A stretch of DNA of 64,000 bases from Anatilimnocola aggregata (GTDB lineage: Bacteria > Planctomycetota > Planctomycetia > Pirellulales > Pirellulaceae): contig NZ_CP036274.1 in assembly GCF_007747655.1 (NCBI RefSeq), forward strand, positions 5,518,001-5,582,000. Direction: 5' to 3'. Made by a program: the position numbers and the translations under genes. The first letter of the stretch is position 1. Every line of letters begins with the position of its first letter. Of the stretch, positions 45,340 to 53,061 are shown piece by piece. The notes under the pieces were generated by a model. It was not told the DNA's origin and did not search any database. It saw only the letters and a program-made list of their open reading frames with translations.

Positions 45340-45369
45340 TTTTGAATCCAGCGCATCTGCCATTCCGCC
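45340..45369 (-). other. tRNA-Leu(CAA)-like 30-base segment, candidate attachment core
   Basis: On the minus strand this segment reads GGCGGAATGGCAGATGCGC, then continues as TGGATTCAAAA. This is the D-arm, the 5' anticodon stem and the CAA anticodon loop of a bacterial tRNA-Leu, by comparison with tRNA-Leu sequences I know. The match begins at the D-arm (no acceptor stem) and stops in the anticodon loop. It is therefore not a working tRNA but has the form of the shared core of a tRNA-targeted integration site. It lies next to the tandem tyrosine recombinases, as attachment sites usually do. No complete tRNA-Leu is in the window. Confidence 0.6.
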
Positions 45370-45498
45370 GTTCGCTGAACGACACTGCTGCAGCACCGAT
45401 GCTCACGCATCGTTCGAAATGTCGATCGTCTGCGCCGAAGCGCAGGCGACCGTTATGTTCAATTCGTCAGTAGTTGAAGTTCCTTGGAAACGAAAAAT

Positions 45499-45520
45499 GG
45501 CCCGCCTCAGCAGGCGGGCC
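45499..45520 (-). terminator. Intrinsic terminator for the minus-strand gene at 45657-45992
   Basis: A perfect 9-bp GC-rich stem (GGCCCGCCT / AGGCGGGCC, loop of four) is followed on the minus strand by ATTTTTCGTTTCC. It lies about 135 bases past the stop of the small minus-strand gene. The rest of the gap 45288-45656 holds the tRNA-like segment and no credible gene. Confidence 0.7.
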
Positions 45521-45656
45521 TGGGTGGAGTTTATCCCTGCTCCGGTCAAGATTCCAGTGCCTTCATTAGGCCGAAAATGCAATTGCATCAGCAGATCGCG
45601 GTCGACAACCAAGCGATGACTGCAGAGTGGCATCACTGATTTTCGACACCAATGAA

Positions 45657-45992
45657 TCAGCCGAGAATTTGCGCTAGGGCGCTGATCGCTGACTTGGCGG
45701 CGTCAATTCCACCCAGCTGATCCACGAGTTTTTTGGCCTTTACGAGTTGCTCGATGCTGCTTCCCCCGCTCGCGGTTGCCGGCACCTTGCCTGGCTTACG
45801 TCCCCGTTTACCAATCACTCCGCCTTTTCGTTTGGCGTTAGAGAGGACGGTACTCACAAATTGCGGAGTTACTTCCATTCCAGTCTTACTCAGAGCTTCA
45901 GCGATTTCCTTCGGAGATGCGGAGGGGTTGGTTACCTTGTAGTTGCGAATTGCAAGTGATTTGTTTGGGCCTGATTTGGCTTTCTTGGCCAT
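45657..45992 (-). CDS. Small basic conserved-looking protein of the island
   Basis: The 111 residues are Lys-rich. The middle part (NPSASPKEIAEALSKTGMEV, then TPQFVSTVLSNAKRKGG) looks like a helix-turn-helix, and a basic linker (VIGKRGRKPGKVP) and a C-terminal amphipathic helix follow. The protein may bind DNA. The start is well supported by AGGAG eight bases upstream. It points toward the recombinases and ends in its own terminator (45499-45520), so it is a single-gene unit. I know similar small proteins from planctomycete genomes but not a function. Confidence 0.65.
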   Translation of the reverse strand: MAKKAKSGPNKSLAIRNYKVTNPSASPKEIAEALSKTGMEVTPQFVSTVLSNAKRKGGVIGKRGRKPGKVPATASGGSSIEQLVKAKKLVDQLGGIDAAKSAISALAQILG

Positions 45993-46867
45993 CCGACGGA
46001 CTCCTGGCTGGCTTGTAAAGGAAATTCCTCAAGCAATTGAGCCTAGTTGCGGTCTCAGAATTCGTCAAATCATTGTCCAGGAGAGGTTTACCGATTTATG
46101 CAATGACAGGGGCTGACATACCCTGCGGGCAACAACCTCAGATCAAGATAGCTGGTCAGGATTGGAGTAGTGGTTCAGTTTGAAATCTGATTTTCCGAAA
46201 CGGCTCCACTGCGCGTTAGGCTAATCCTCACCCAACTGCCCAGACGTTGGAATTGTGCCGTCGCCGACCAAAGTTCTTGCGGAACGCCGGTACTTGAGTT
46301 GATTCACGTGACCCGATTGATCAACGAAATTGACAGGTCGGTTGCGAGGAACGAGGCAGCCTCCGATCATTGGCTAGGCCCATTCGAGGGATCGTAGCTT
46401 GATCAGCTCCAAAGAAAAAATAATAGCGAGCCTCTCAAGTCGATCGCGATGAGTTCGAAGTTGTTTTGCTGCCAATCCCGGCATCGCTAAGGTGAAGCGA
46501 ACCCTTGGCGAAGACAAACTGGCCGGCCGTCTACACGATCTCCTACCAAACTGGCGCTCAGCTAAATTTTCTCGTATTTTGCGTCATTATATAGTGAGAA
46601 CATAGTTAGATTTCAGCTTCGGTGATGCCGCCGACGTAGTAATCCGGCTGTGCCACCCGCCTGATACCTTCGCACCGTGTCGCCTCTCGTCGGCGCGAGC
46701 CACTCTGCAAATAGATGGCGCCATCTAGCCCCAGAATTCAGCGTTTCTCTTGCGGCGCGCACGAAAGAATCGGCTGTGGTAGGCTCGTTGAATCGCGCAT
46801 ACAGCCGAGGCAGTAGCCGCTGCTAAATTATCGACGAAATTGTGGCATAAGAAGATGAGAACGGAAA
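45993..46867. other. 875-base gap without an intact gene
   Basis: No start-to-stop frame of credible length is present. The region around 46400-46620 is more AT-rich than its surroundings, with words such as AAAAAATAATAG and TCATTATATAGTGAG. At 46613-46822 a minus-strand frame is open for 69 codons without a start and has protein-like composition (listed separately as a possible remnant). The gap may hold the promoter of the 45657-45992 gene and debris from past insertions. Confidence 0.4.
46613..46822 (-). pseudogene. Possible decayed gene fragment
   Basis: The frame is bounded by a stop at 46823-46825 and ends with TGA at 46613-46615, with no usable start. Its translation contains QRLLPRLYARFNEPTTADSF followed by a VRAARETLNSG stretch, which reads like real protein, while the last ~20 residues become Arg-rich and look out of frame. 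A neighbouring frame ends in YYVGGITEAEI, as if a frameshift divided the 3' end. The evidence is composition only; I recognise no family. Confidence 0.2.
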
Positions 46868-47176
46868 TTAGCTGTTGGTCGGCCTTCCTAGCGGAACCGT
46901 AATTCCAGGCAGCGCGTGGGAGGGCACTGGCAGTTGGCGCTGCGGCACACGTTTGGGCGTGACTCGCATGAGTTCCAACAAACGGTCGACCTCTTTCGCG
47001 GGGATTCTGATCCGCCCTTGTCCTTTCGCCCCTCCTTGCAGGTAGTTGATGTTGACCCTCTGACCGCGGATTTCCAGCAGCCCATAGTCTGACTGTCCGA
47101 GCCAGTCGTAGAGCGTCGCGACGGAAATCCCCAGCCTGTGGGCAGCTTCGGCTGGTTTGAAGAAGTTATCATCCAC
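46868..47176 (-). CDS. MerR/excisionase-like helix-turn-helix protein
   Basis: The 102-residue protein begins with an excisionase-type helix-turn-helix (FFKPAEAAHRLGISVATLYD, then WLGQSDYGLL). A wing follows in which GRIRIPAKEVDRLLELM is typical of DNA-binding proteins that place a helix after a RIP motif. The C-terminus is Pro-rich. Such proteins act as recombination directionality factors or small regulators; being in an island with recombinases fits either. The start codon has no clear Shine-Dalgarno. The gene lies 96 bases downstream of the 487-residue hypothetical gene on the same strand and may share its transcript. Confidence 0.75.
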   Translation of the reverse strand: MDDNFFKPAEAAHRLGISVATLYDWLGQSDYGLLEIRGQRVNINYLQGGAKGQGRIRIPAKEVDRLLELMRVTPKRVPQRQLPVPSHALPGITVPLGRPTNS

Positions 47177-47272
47177 GGTCGGATCGCCCCATTGGTGATG
47201 TAAGGTTTCACCAAGAGGGGAAATCCGGTCAACGTGACTTAGAGCTTCTGTTCGTAATATCCAGTTTTGCGG

Positions 47273-48736
47273 TTACCGTTCTTCGCCACGAAGAACCTTC
47301 GTCGCCTCGGCCCAAGCGATCTTTACCGTTCGTGACCTGCCAGGATGAGAGGGGCAAAGACCGCATGCTTCGAGCGGTTCGAACTGCTTAAACACATCGA
47401 GCTCGATGGTGAATTTCAACGGGTTCCCACAATAGCGGCAGTTGTAGTTCCGGCGAGTCGCGACTTGCTGGGCCAGCTCGGTCAGGCGGGCGAGCAGCTT
47501 GATCTTATCGTCAGCACTGAGCTGCGGTTTGGGGCTCGAATCAGCCGACTTTGGCTGCTGATAGACGGGCTTCCGGCGGATCCGCTTAGCGCTCTTGTCG
47601 AGGGTGCGGCGCGCGTTGACCATTTCGCCGTAAATGCAAAATAAACGATGAAGGGCGCCAATCAGTCGGCGGTCATTAGGCGCTTCCCACAGCCGAGGGA
47701 CCAGTGGTGCGATCAGTGGCGCACGATCCATGAGCATCAACAGAGGCAGACCACCGAACTCCGGTTGAGGAAGGTAGATCTTTTCGAAGTGTTCCTTCGC
47801 AACGGGAGTTAAATTTTCAGCCAAGCACCGTTGGACCCAACCCATACAGGCCTGAATGTAGGTCGCGACTGCGAAATGCCCGGCCCAGCCAAGCTCTACC
47901 AAACCGGCTTTCACGAGTTCAGGCGACATCCGTTTGGCAGTTCGTTTCAGCATCCCGGTCAGAGCCTTGATCACGTTGCTGTGTGGGCCCGAAAACCATG
48001 CGTCGAATGCCCCGCCGGAATCATCGCGGTGATTCGCCAGAGCCTCACACAAACAAGCGTCAAACTCAGCTTTGTCGCTCACTGGAAGACTAACGTCAAG
48101 CCGCTCGAACAGCGCTGCATGGACGAGCTCTCTAACCTGTTCGTCGGTGCAAGAAAGAGGATCCTGCAATGCCGCAGCGCACAAGCCATAGGCGATTGCG
48201 ACCTTGTTGCTTGGATGCTGGTCGCCATCATCCCGCGCAGCATCCGATCCGAGGGCAAGTAAACGTTTGATGGAGCCGACCTCATCGGGCAAGATTGTGC
48301 GACTGATACTACCCGCCAATACGCCCGGACGAATTGCTAGATCCGCTGCCGAAGAGAAACTGCGCCGTTGCCGCAGGCTGCGGCAACGATACCAGCGATA
48401 GCACAGAACGTGTACTTGATCGGCGAAGGACTGGTCGGCCGAAACAGGTTTGACGTTCGCGAGAATGGCCGGCCCGAACGCGCAACACTGGCTAATAAAA
48501 GCCTGCGCTTGAACCCGCGGCACCACTCGCAAATTGCCAGCCGAATCGCTGACTACGAGAAACTCTAGGGGGAGGTGGGCGGGATCATTGGTGGTGACAT
48601 CTGCGGGCAATGTCCACTGCATCACCTGCACGGGTTGCAATTTCGGCAACCGCGTTAACCGTTCCTCACCGACGGTTGACCACCGCACTTTGATTTCACC
48701 GTACGCCGAATTGCACTGGGAAATATCAACGCTCAT
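47273..48736 (-). CDS. Hypothetical 487-residue protein with C-terminal Cys pairs
   Basis: I recognise no family. From the ATG at 48736 (GAGG eight bases upstream) the protein is soluble and mixed helical. A region around residues 85-120 is basic with aromatic residues (VLCYRWYRCRSLRQRRSFSS). A C-terminal zinc-binding-like unit has two CxxC pairs (NCRYCGNPLKFTIE and ACGLCPSHPGRSR). The arrangement suggests a nucleic-acid-linked role, which is inference. The gene is divergent from the eleven-gene operon, so the 327-base gap at 48737-49063 should hold promoters for both. Confidence 0.6.
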   Translation of the reverse strand: MSVDISQCNSAYGEIKVRWSTVGEERLTRLPKLQPVQVMQWTLPADVTTNDPAHLPLEFLVVSDSAGNLRVVPRVQAQAFISQCCAFGPAILANVKPVSADQSFADQVHVLCYRWYRCRSLRQRRSFSSAADLAIRPGVLAGSISRTILPDEVGSIKRLLALGSDAARDDGDQHPSNKVAIAYGLCAAALQDPLSCTDEQVRELVHAALFERLDVSLPVSDKAEFDACLCEALANHRDDSGGAFDAWFSGPHSNVIKALTGMLKRTAKRMSPELVKAGLVELGWAGHFAVATYIQACMGWVQRCLAENLTPVAKEHFEKIYLPQPEFGGLPLLMLMDRAPLIAPLVPRLWEAPNDRRLIGALHRLFCIYGEMVNARRTLDKSAKRIRRKPVYQQPKSADSSPKPQLSADDKIKLLARLTELAQQVATRRNYNCRYCGNPLKFTIELDVFKQFEPLEACGLCPSHPGRSRTVKIAWAEATKVLRGEER

Positions 48737-49063
48737 CGGAAGACCTCTGAAATGGAGTAGCTGAAGGGCTGGCCGGTAAAGCGGTCGAGCCCAGGGGAAT
48801 CGCAAACGCTTCTGAAATCCTGTCCGGTTTGAGTATCTCCGAACAAGAGCGGAATTATTTTCTCTTCACGTTGCACTAAATCGCGGCAACACCGCACAGT
48901 TTCGGAACGCTCGCAAAGTACGGCCAGATAAAGAGATGCGTCGCCTTGGCGTCCTCGCTCGCGACGTTATCGATCATCAAAAACAACCTGTTTCAGAGCG
49001 ATCCGCAAATCAACGGACCACGGTGTCGTGGCCCCGGATCGACTGATCTTTCCAGGAGCAACC
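48737..49063. promoter_or_regulatory. Divergent intergenic region upstream of the island operon
   Basis: The region lies between the minus-strand 487-residue gene and the plus-strand operon. A small hairpin (CCACG-GTGT-CGTGG, 49018-49031) sits about 33 bases before the first operon ATG, inside its probable 5' leader. A Shine-Dalgarno AGGAG follows at about 49054. I could not assign -35/-10 boxes with confidence. Confidence 0.4.
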
Positions 49064-49258
49064 ATGTTTCGATCCGAAGTGCTGGGAGCCTTTGCGCTCC
49101 TCGCGCTGCTGCTCACGTTTGCGCTCGCCCGAGAAATTCGGCTGCGGCGAGCCTTGCAGCGATTACTTGTCCGAATGTTTAAGCCTAGGAGAACAAACCA
49201 TGAATCGACGACTGATCCCGCTCGGGATGAGTCTGCCGCTCTTGATGAGCGGCTGTAG
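49064..49258 (+). CDS. Small single-span membrane protein (first operon gene)
   Basis: The 64 residues have one hydrophobic span near the N-terminus (VLGAFALLALLLTFALA), then a strongly basic stretch (REIRLRRALQRLLVRMFKPR), then an acidic tail. The ATG at 49064 has AGGAG five bases upstream. Its last 59 bases overlap the start of the lipoprotein gene in another frame. The protein is likely inserted in the membrane with the basic part inside the cytoplasm. I know no family. It is the first gene of the operon that ends with the serine recombinase. Confidence 0.6.
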   Translation: MFRSEVLGAFALLALLLTFALAREIRLRRALQRLLVRMFKPRRTNHESTTDPARDESAALDERL

Positions 49259-49757
49259 TCCCCCTGGCGATCAGCGCCTCGCGCAGTTCGCCGAACTGAG
49301 CGTGCAACAACAAGCTCGGCAGAATGAGGCGATGGCCACCAACGTTCAAGAGTTGACGCGCGCCACCGATGACCTCGTCAAAGCAGACGCGGCAGCGCGA
49401 CAGGAGTTGCTCACTGCTAGTCGCGAGCAGCAGTCGGCCTTTCGTCAGGCCACCGCTCAAATCGATCAGTCCAGGCAACTTCTCGATCGAGAACGACAAG
49501 CTTTGGCAGAGGAACGGGCGCGTGAGACGCGGTCCGTGACCGTGCTCAGCGCTCTGCTGGTTCTGGCACCGGTACTGTTCCCTTTCGCGCTGATTGCCTA
49601 CCTGCTGTATTTAGCCCGCCAACCCGATCCCGACGATGCGACGCTGACCGAAGTCCTGCTCTCGGAATTGACCAGCGACGCACCGCGGCTGTTCACAGTG
49701 AGCACCGAACCGGCCCGGCTAGAACGAGACGATTTGACCGACAGTCCAGAGGAGTGA
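49200..49757 (+). CDS. Lipoprotein with coiled coil and a C-terminal membrane span
   Basis: From the ATG at 49200 (AGGAG eight bases upstream) the protein has 185 residues. The N-terminus is a lipoprotein signal (LGMSLPLLMSGC, Cys19). Residues ~25-110 are highly charged and Gln/Ala-rich and should form a long coiled coil (QELTRATDDLVKADAAARQE). A membrane span follows (VTVLSALLVLAPVLFPFALI, about 113-135) and then a ~48-residue acidic tail. Being anchored at both ends of the coiled coil is unusual. If both signals work, the tail is cytoplasmic and could touch the AAA ATPase. No family recognised. Confidence 0.65.
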   Translation: MNRRLIPLGMSLPLLMSGCSPPGDQRLAQFAELSVQQQARQNEAMATNVQELTRATDDLVKADAAARQELLTASREQQSAFRQATAQIDQSRQLLDRERQALAEERARETRSVTVLSALLVLAPVLFPFALIAYLLYLARQPDPDDATLTEVLLSELTSDAPRLFTVSTEPARLERDDLTDSPEE

Positions 49758-49814
49758 CCAAGCTAGTCCTGTAAACGTTAACACAACCGTTCATTTTTCA
49801 AGGAGCCTTATTTC

Positions 49815-50177
49815 ATGTCCCACATTGTGCAGATTCAGACTCAGGTGCGCGATCCAGTCGCGATCGCCAGTGCCTGCGAGCGGCTACGCTTGTCTCCACC
49901 GATCCACCGCACCGTGCAGCTCTTCAGCCGCCAGGAGACGGGCCTCGCCGTCGAACTCCCCGGATGGCGCTACCCGGTCGTCTGCCAACTCGCCTCAGGC
50001 GAAGTCCGGTACGACAACTACAACGGTCGCTGGGGCGCGCAAGCCGAACTCGACCGGCTGTTGCAAACTTACGCCATCGAAAAAACTAAACTCGAAGCGC
50101 GCCGCAAAGGACATCGCGTCACCGAGCAGTCGTTACAAGATGGTTCCGTCAAACTCGTTATTCATGTGGGAGCCTAA
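49815..50177 (+). CDS. DUF1257 (Ycf35-like) protein
   Basis: The 120 residues match the DUF1257/Ycf35 pattern: the start MSHIVQIQTQVRDPVAIASA, the central GVRYDN-type Gly turn (SGEVRYDNYNGRWGAQAE), the helix LLQTYAIEKTKLEARRKGH, and the C-terminal strand DGSVKLVIHVGA. Ycf35 is encoded in many plastid and cyanobacterial genomes and has no proven function. AAGGAG lies nine bases before the ATG. The next gene, DUF2997, starts four bases past the stop. DUF1257, DUF2997 and a Ycf46-type ATPase side by side are a recurrent set. Confidence 0.85.
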   Translation: MSHIVQIQTQVRDPVAIASACERLRLSPPIHRTVQLFSRQETGLAVELPGWRYPVVCQLASGEVRYDNYNGRWGAQAELDRLLQTYAIEKTKLEARRKGHRVTEQSLQDGSVKLVIHVGA

Positions 50178-50181
50178 GCCG

Positions 50182-50376
50182 ATGCCGATCATTGAAGTCA
50201 TCGTCTCTCCCCAGGGAGCCACGCAGGTCACCACCCGTGGTTTCGCGGGAAACAGCTGCCAGGCTGCCAGCCAGTCGCTCGAAGCGGCCCTCGGCCTCCG
50301 CCAAGCCGAACAGCTCACGCCGGAGTTTTATCAGCAGCAGGCTACCAACCTCGCGCAGTCTCAAGGGCAACGTTAG
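50182..50376 (+). CDS. DUF2997 protein
   Basis: The 64 residues fit the short DUF2997 family: a first strand (IIEVIVSPQGATQVTTRGF), a conserved GNSC turn, and a helix ending in LG (QSLEAALGLRQAE). GGAG lies nine bases upstream, inside the end of the DUF1257 gene, and the four-base gap suggests coupled translation. DUF2997 proteins accompany DUF1257 proteins in cyanobacteria and planctomycetes, and the two may form one complex. That is inference from neighbourhood. Confidence 0.8.
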   Translation: MPIIEVIVSPQGATQVTTRGFAGNSCQAASQSLEAALGLRQAEQLTPEFYQQQATNLAQSQGQR

Positions 50377-50397
50377 CCCTCTCCTGGCGGCCACGCA

Positions 50398-50418
50398 CAG
50401 ATGCGCTGAGCGCATCTG
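50398..50418 (+). terminator. Terminator-like hairpin between DUF2997 and the ATPase
   Basis: A perfect 9-bp stem (CAGATGCGC / GCGCATCTG, loop TGA) is followed by TTTCTAC. It lies 22 bases past the DUF2997 stop and 53 bases before the ATPase start. The T tract is weak, so attenuation or mRNA processing is more likely than full termination. Confidence 0.5.
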
Positions 50419-50470
50419 TTTCTACTCGCAGCCGTTTTTCTCAACAACCTACGTTAATAAGGAACCGACG

Positions 50471-51952
50471 ATGTCGCTTACCCAGCGATTGGAAGAACTC
50501 GTGCGCGCTTGCTTCACAGGAATCTGGATCGAGTCGCATGAACATGAAGAAGCCCTCCTGGAGATTGCCCAACTCTGCCACGCGCAGAGTTGGCGATTCG
50601 CTGTCTGGGATATCCAGCAAGGGTTGAAGCTCGCTGGCCTAGAGGCGGCACCGCTCGCCGCCGATCCCCTCGCGGCCATTCAAGTGGCCGGTACGCTGCC
50701 AGCATCCGACCAGCCCACGATTGTCGTGCTAGTCAACTTTCACCGGTTTCTCCAAGGAGCGGAGACGGTGCAAGCTTTGGCCCATCAGGTAGTGAGCGGT
50801 AAGCAGTCGCGCACTTCAATGGTCATCCTGGCGCATCAAGTAGCTCTGCCGCCCGAACTCGAAAAGCAGTTTGTCGTAGTGGAGCATGCCTTGCCGGGCC
50901 GTCGGCAACTGGCGGAGATCGCCCGCGGGATCGCCACGCAAGAGGATGAACTTCCACCCGAAATGGAATTCGAGCGGGTGCTCGACGCCGCGCTCGGTCT
51001 GACTCGTTACGAGGCCGAAGGTGCGTTTTCCCTGTCGCTCATTCGCCATGGTCGCTTGTCGGCCGAGGTGCTGTGGGAACAGAAAGCCCAGCTGCTCAAG
51101 AAGAGTGGTCTCCTCACCTTGCACCGGGGTGGGGAATCGTTCGCGCAGCTCGGCGGGCTGGAGTCCTTGAAAGCCTTTTGTCTGCGGGCCATGCGCCGGC
51201 AAGGGGAAGCTAATCCCCTGCTGCGGCCGCGGGGCGTGCTCTTGTTATCGCCACCTGGTTGCGGCAAAAGCCAGTTTGCCAAGGCCTTGGGCCGTGAGAC
51301 AGGCCGGCCAACGCTGGTCCTGGACTTGGGAGCCATGCTCGGCAGTCTGGTTGGCGAGTCGGAGCGCAATCTGCGGCAAGCCTTGCAGGTGGTCGATGCC
51401 ATGGCGCCCTGCGTCTTGTTTCTTGATGAATTAGAGAAAGGACTCGCGGGAGTCTCTGGCAGCGGCGACTCGGGAGTTTCGGCCAGGCTCTTTGGCCAGT
51501 TGTTGGTCTGGTTGAACGACCATACCAGCGACGTATTCTTCGTCGGGACCTGCAACGATGTCAGTCGGCTACCACCTGAGTTTGCGCGGGCCGAACGCTT
51601 TGATGGGCTGGTCTTCATCGACCTCCCCAATGCAACGCAGCGCCAGCAGATCTGGGAACTCTATCTGGCGACGTTCGGGCTCGATCCGCAGCAGGCTCGT
51701 CCCTGTGATGAGCAGTGGACGGGCGCAGAGGTCCGCGCTTGCTGCCGCTTGGCGGCCTTACTCGATGTTCCCCTGACTGTGGCTGCCCAGAACATTGCTC
51801 CGATCGCGGTCACCGCAGCGGAGTCGGTGGAACGGTTGCGGACGTGGGCCAGCGGCCGCTGCCTTGCCGCCGATCAACCAGGAATCTACGAGCACGGAGC
51901 CAGTCTTACTCCGGCGCGGCGTAAGGTCAGTCGGGCGGCCCAGCAGAACTAA
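50471..51952 (+). CDS. Ycf46-like AAA+ ATPase
   Basis: The 493-residue protein has a ~230-residue N-terminal domain (FTGIWIESHEHEEALLEIAQ) and a C-terminal AAA+ domain. Walker A is SPPGCGKS at 260-267. Walker B is CVLFLDELEKG, with Asp319-Glu320. Sensor 1 is VFFVGTCNDVSRLPPEFARA, and an Arg in the ERFDGLVFIDLP segment serves as finger. The N-terminal part and the MLGSLVGESERNLRQAL stretch match the plastid/cyanobacterial Ycf46 type. AAGGA lies eight bases upstream of the ATG. The enzyme should use ATP to remodel a protein partner, presumably among the other operon products; no target is known. Confidence 0.85.
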   Translation: MSLTQRLEELVRACFTGIWIESHEHEEALLEIAQLCHAQSWRFAVWDIQQGLKLAGLEAAPLAADPLAAIQVAGTLPASDQPTIVVLVNFHRFLQGAETVQALAHQVVSGKQSRTSMVILAHQVALPPELEKQFVVVEHALPGRRQLAEIARGIATQEDELPPEMEFERVLDAALGLTRYEAEGAFSLSLIRHGRLSAEVLWEQKAQLLKKSGLLTLHRGGESFAQLGGLESLKAFCLRAMRRQGEANPLLRPRGVLLLSPPGCGKSQFAKALGRETGRPTLVLDLGAMLGSLVGESERNLRQALQVVDAMAPCVLFLDELEKGLAGVSGSGDSGVSARLFGQLLVWLNDHTSDVFFVGTCNDVSRLPPEFARAERFDGLVFIDLPNATQRQQIWELYLATFGLDPQQARPCDEQWTGAEVRACCRLAALLDVPLTVAAQNIAPIAVTAAESVERLRTWASGRCLAADQPGIYEHGASLTPARRKVSRAAQQN

Positions 51953-51960
51953 TTTTATTT

Positions 51961-52000
51961 CGAGGCCAGTGCGACAGGTGCGCACGACCTCGTCGTTTTT
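51961..52000 (+). terminator. First of two hairpins after the ATPase gene
   Basis: A two-part stem (CGAGG with CCTCG outside, GTGCG with CGCAC inside) starts nine bases past the ATPase stop and is followed by TCGTTTTT. The form is that of an intrinsic terminator. Confidence 0.55.
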
Positions 52001-52009
52001 ACTCACGTT

Positions 52010-52046
52010 GCCGAGGGGCCAAACGACAGTCGTTTGGCCTCTCGGC
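52010..52046 (+). terminator. Second, stronger hairpin after the ATPase gene
   Basis: A 17-bp stem with one G-U pair (GCCGAGGGGCCAAACGA with TCGTTTGGCCTCTCGGC, loop CAG) is followed by CTTTCTTGTCC. It lies directly after the first hairpin and 43 bases before the next start codon. Together the two should stop or slow a large share of transcripts unless they are read through. Confidence 0.65.
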
Positions 52047-52088
52047 CTTTCTTGTCCTTCTCATTTTCGAAAGTTCCTTGGAGGTCCT

Positions 52089-53048
52089 ATGACCATGTCT
52101 GTTGCTGATCGAGTTTCAACTCCTCTGACCGGTAATCTGGTAGATCCCATGGCTGACCGCTTACGAGCGGCCATGGCCGCCGCCCGTGTCTCTTTTACCT
52201 GGTTCGGATCCCGCAAGTCGCTCACAGCCGAGCAACAGTCGCAGGCTGCCGATACCTTCGACGCCGAGAAAGAGTTTCTGTCGGCGCGCAAGAAGCTGAT
52301 CGATACCACCCATCCGGCCATGAAGGCGGTGACTGCCCTGCGCGGTCAGATTGTGCAGTACTGGCGCCGCGTTTCACTCCCCTTTCCGGAACCAGGTATC
52401 CGGTTGATTCGCCGCGCGGACATTGCGGCGTTCAATGTGCAGCTGACTTCGTTGAAAGGGGAATTGGGAGCGACTGTCGAACAGCTGGAAGAGAGCTATG
52501 CAGAACTCAAACGCTCGGCCCGTCAGCGGCTCGGTCGTCTCTTCAATGCCAGCGACTATCCGGTCACCTTGCGGGGCATGTTCGATGTGAACTGGGATTG
52601 GCCGTCGATTGATCCACCACAGTATCTGCAGCAACTGACTCCCGACCTGTTTCAACAGGAATGCACTCGGGTGCAGGCTCGTTTTACTGAAGCGATTCAA
52701 CTGGCGGAGCAAGCTTTCTTCGAAGAGTTTTCCAAGCTGCTGGAGCATTTAACCGAACGACTCACGGGAGACGTCGATGGCAAACCCAAAGTCTTCCGCG
52801 ACTCTGCAATCGAGAATCTGCGCGAGTTTTTCCAGCGATTCCAGTCGCTGAATGTCGGTTCGCACCAGCAATTGGAGGAACTGGTCTCGCAGGCGCAGCG
52901 GATCGTGCGCGGGGTCGGCCCGCAAAAGCTCCGCGACGATCGGGGTCTGCGTCAGGAAGTTGCCTCCCAACTTTCAGGTGTGCAGAGCGTGCTCGATGGC
53001 CTGATGGTCGATCGTCCTCGTCGCAATCTGGTCCGTCGGCCGCATTAG
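52089..53048 (+). CDS. Hypothetical 319-residue helical protein
   Basis: From the ATG at 52089 (GGAGG five bases upstream) the protein is almost all alpha-helical, with long charged segments such as FNVQLTSLKGELGATVEQLE and AIQLAEQAFFEEFSKLLEHL. It loosely resembles DUF3150-type proteins of phages and plasmids, which are also encoded next to AAA ATPases, but I cannot confirm this. No catalytic motif is visible. The C-terminus is basic (LMVDRPRRNLVRRPH). The next gene follows after 13 bases. It is a plausible substrate or adaptor for the Ycf46-like ATPase. Confidence 0.65.
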   Translation: MTMSVADRVSTPLTGNLVDPMADRLRAAMAAARVSFTWFGSRKSLTAEQQSQAADTFDAEKEFLSARKKLIDTTHPAMKAVTALRGQIVQYWRRVSLPFPEPGIRLIRRADIAAFNVQLTSLKGELGATVEQLEESYAELKRSARQRLGRLFNASDYPVTLRGMFDVNWDWPSIDPPQYLQQLTPDLFQQECTRVQARFTEAIQLAEQAFFEEFSKLLEHLTERLTGDVDGKPKVFRDSAIENLREFFQRFQSLNVGSHQQLEELVSQAQRIVRGVGPQKLRDDRGLRQEVASQLSGVQSVLDGLMVDRPRRNLVRRPH

Positions 53049-53061
53049 AAGGGAAGCACTG

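Noticed and set aside
45340-45369. Functional tRNA-Leu gene
   Set aside because: Only the D-arm to anticodon loop is present; acceptor stem, variable arm and T-arm are missing.
45403-45636. 77-codon minus-strand frame near the tRNA-like segment
   Set aside because: It runs through a clear intrinsic terminator hairpin and has no ribosome site, so it is more likely non-coding.
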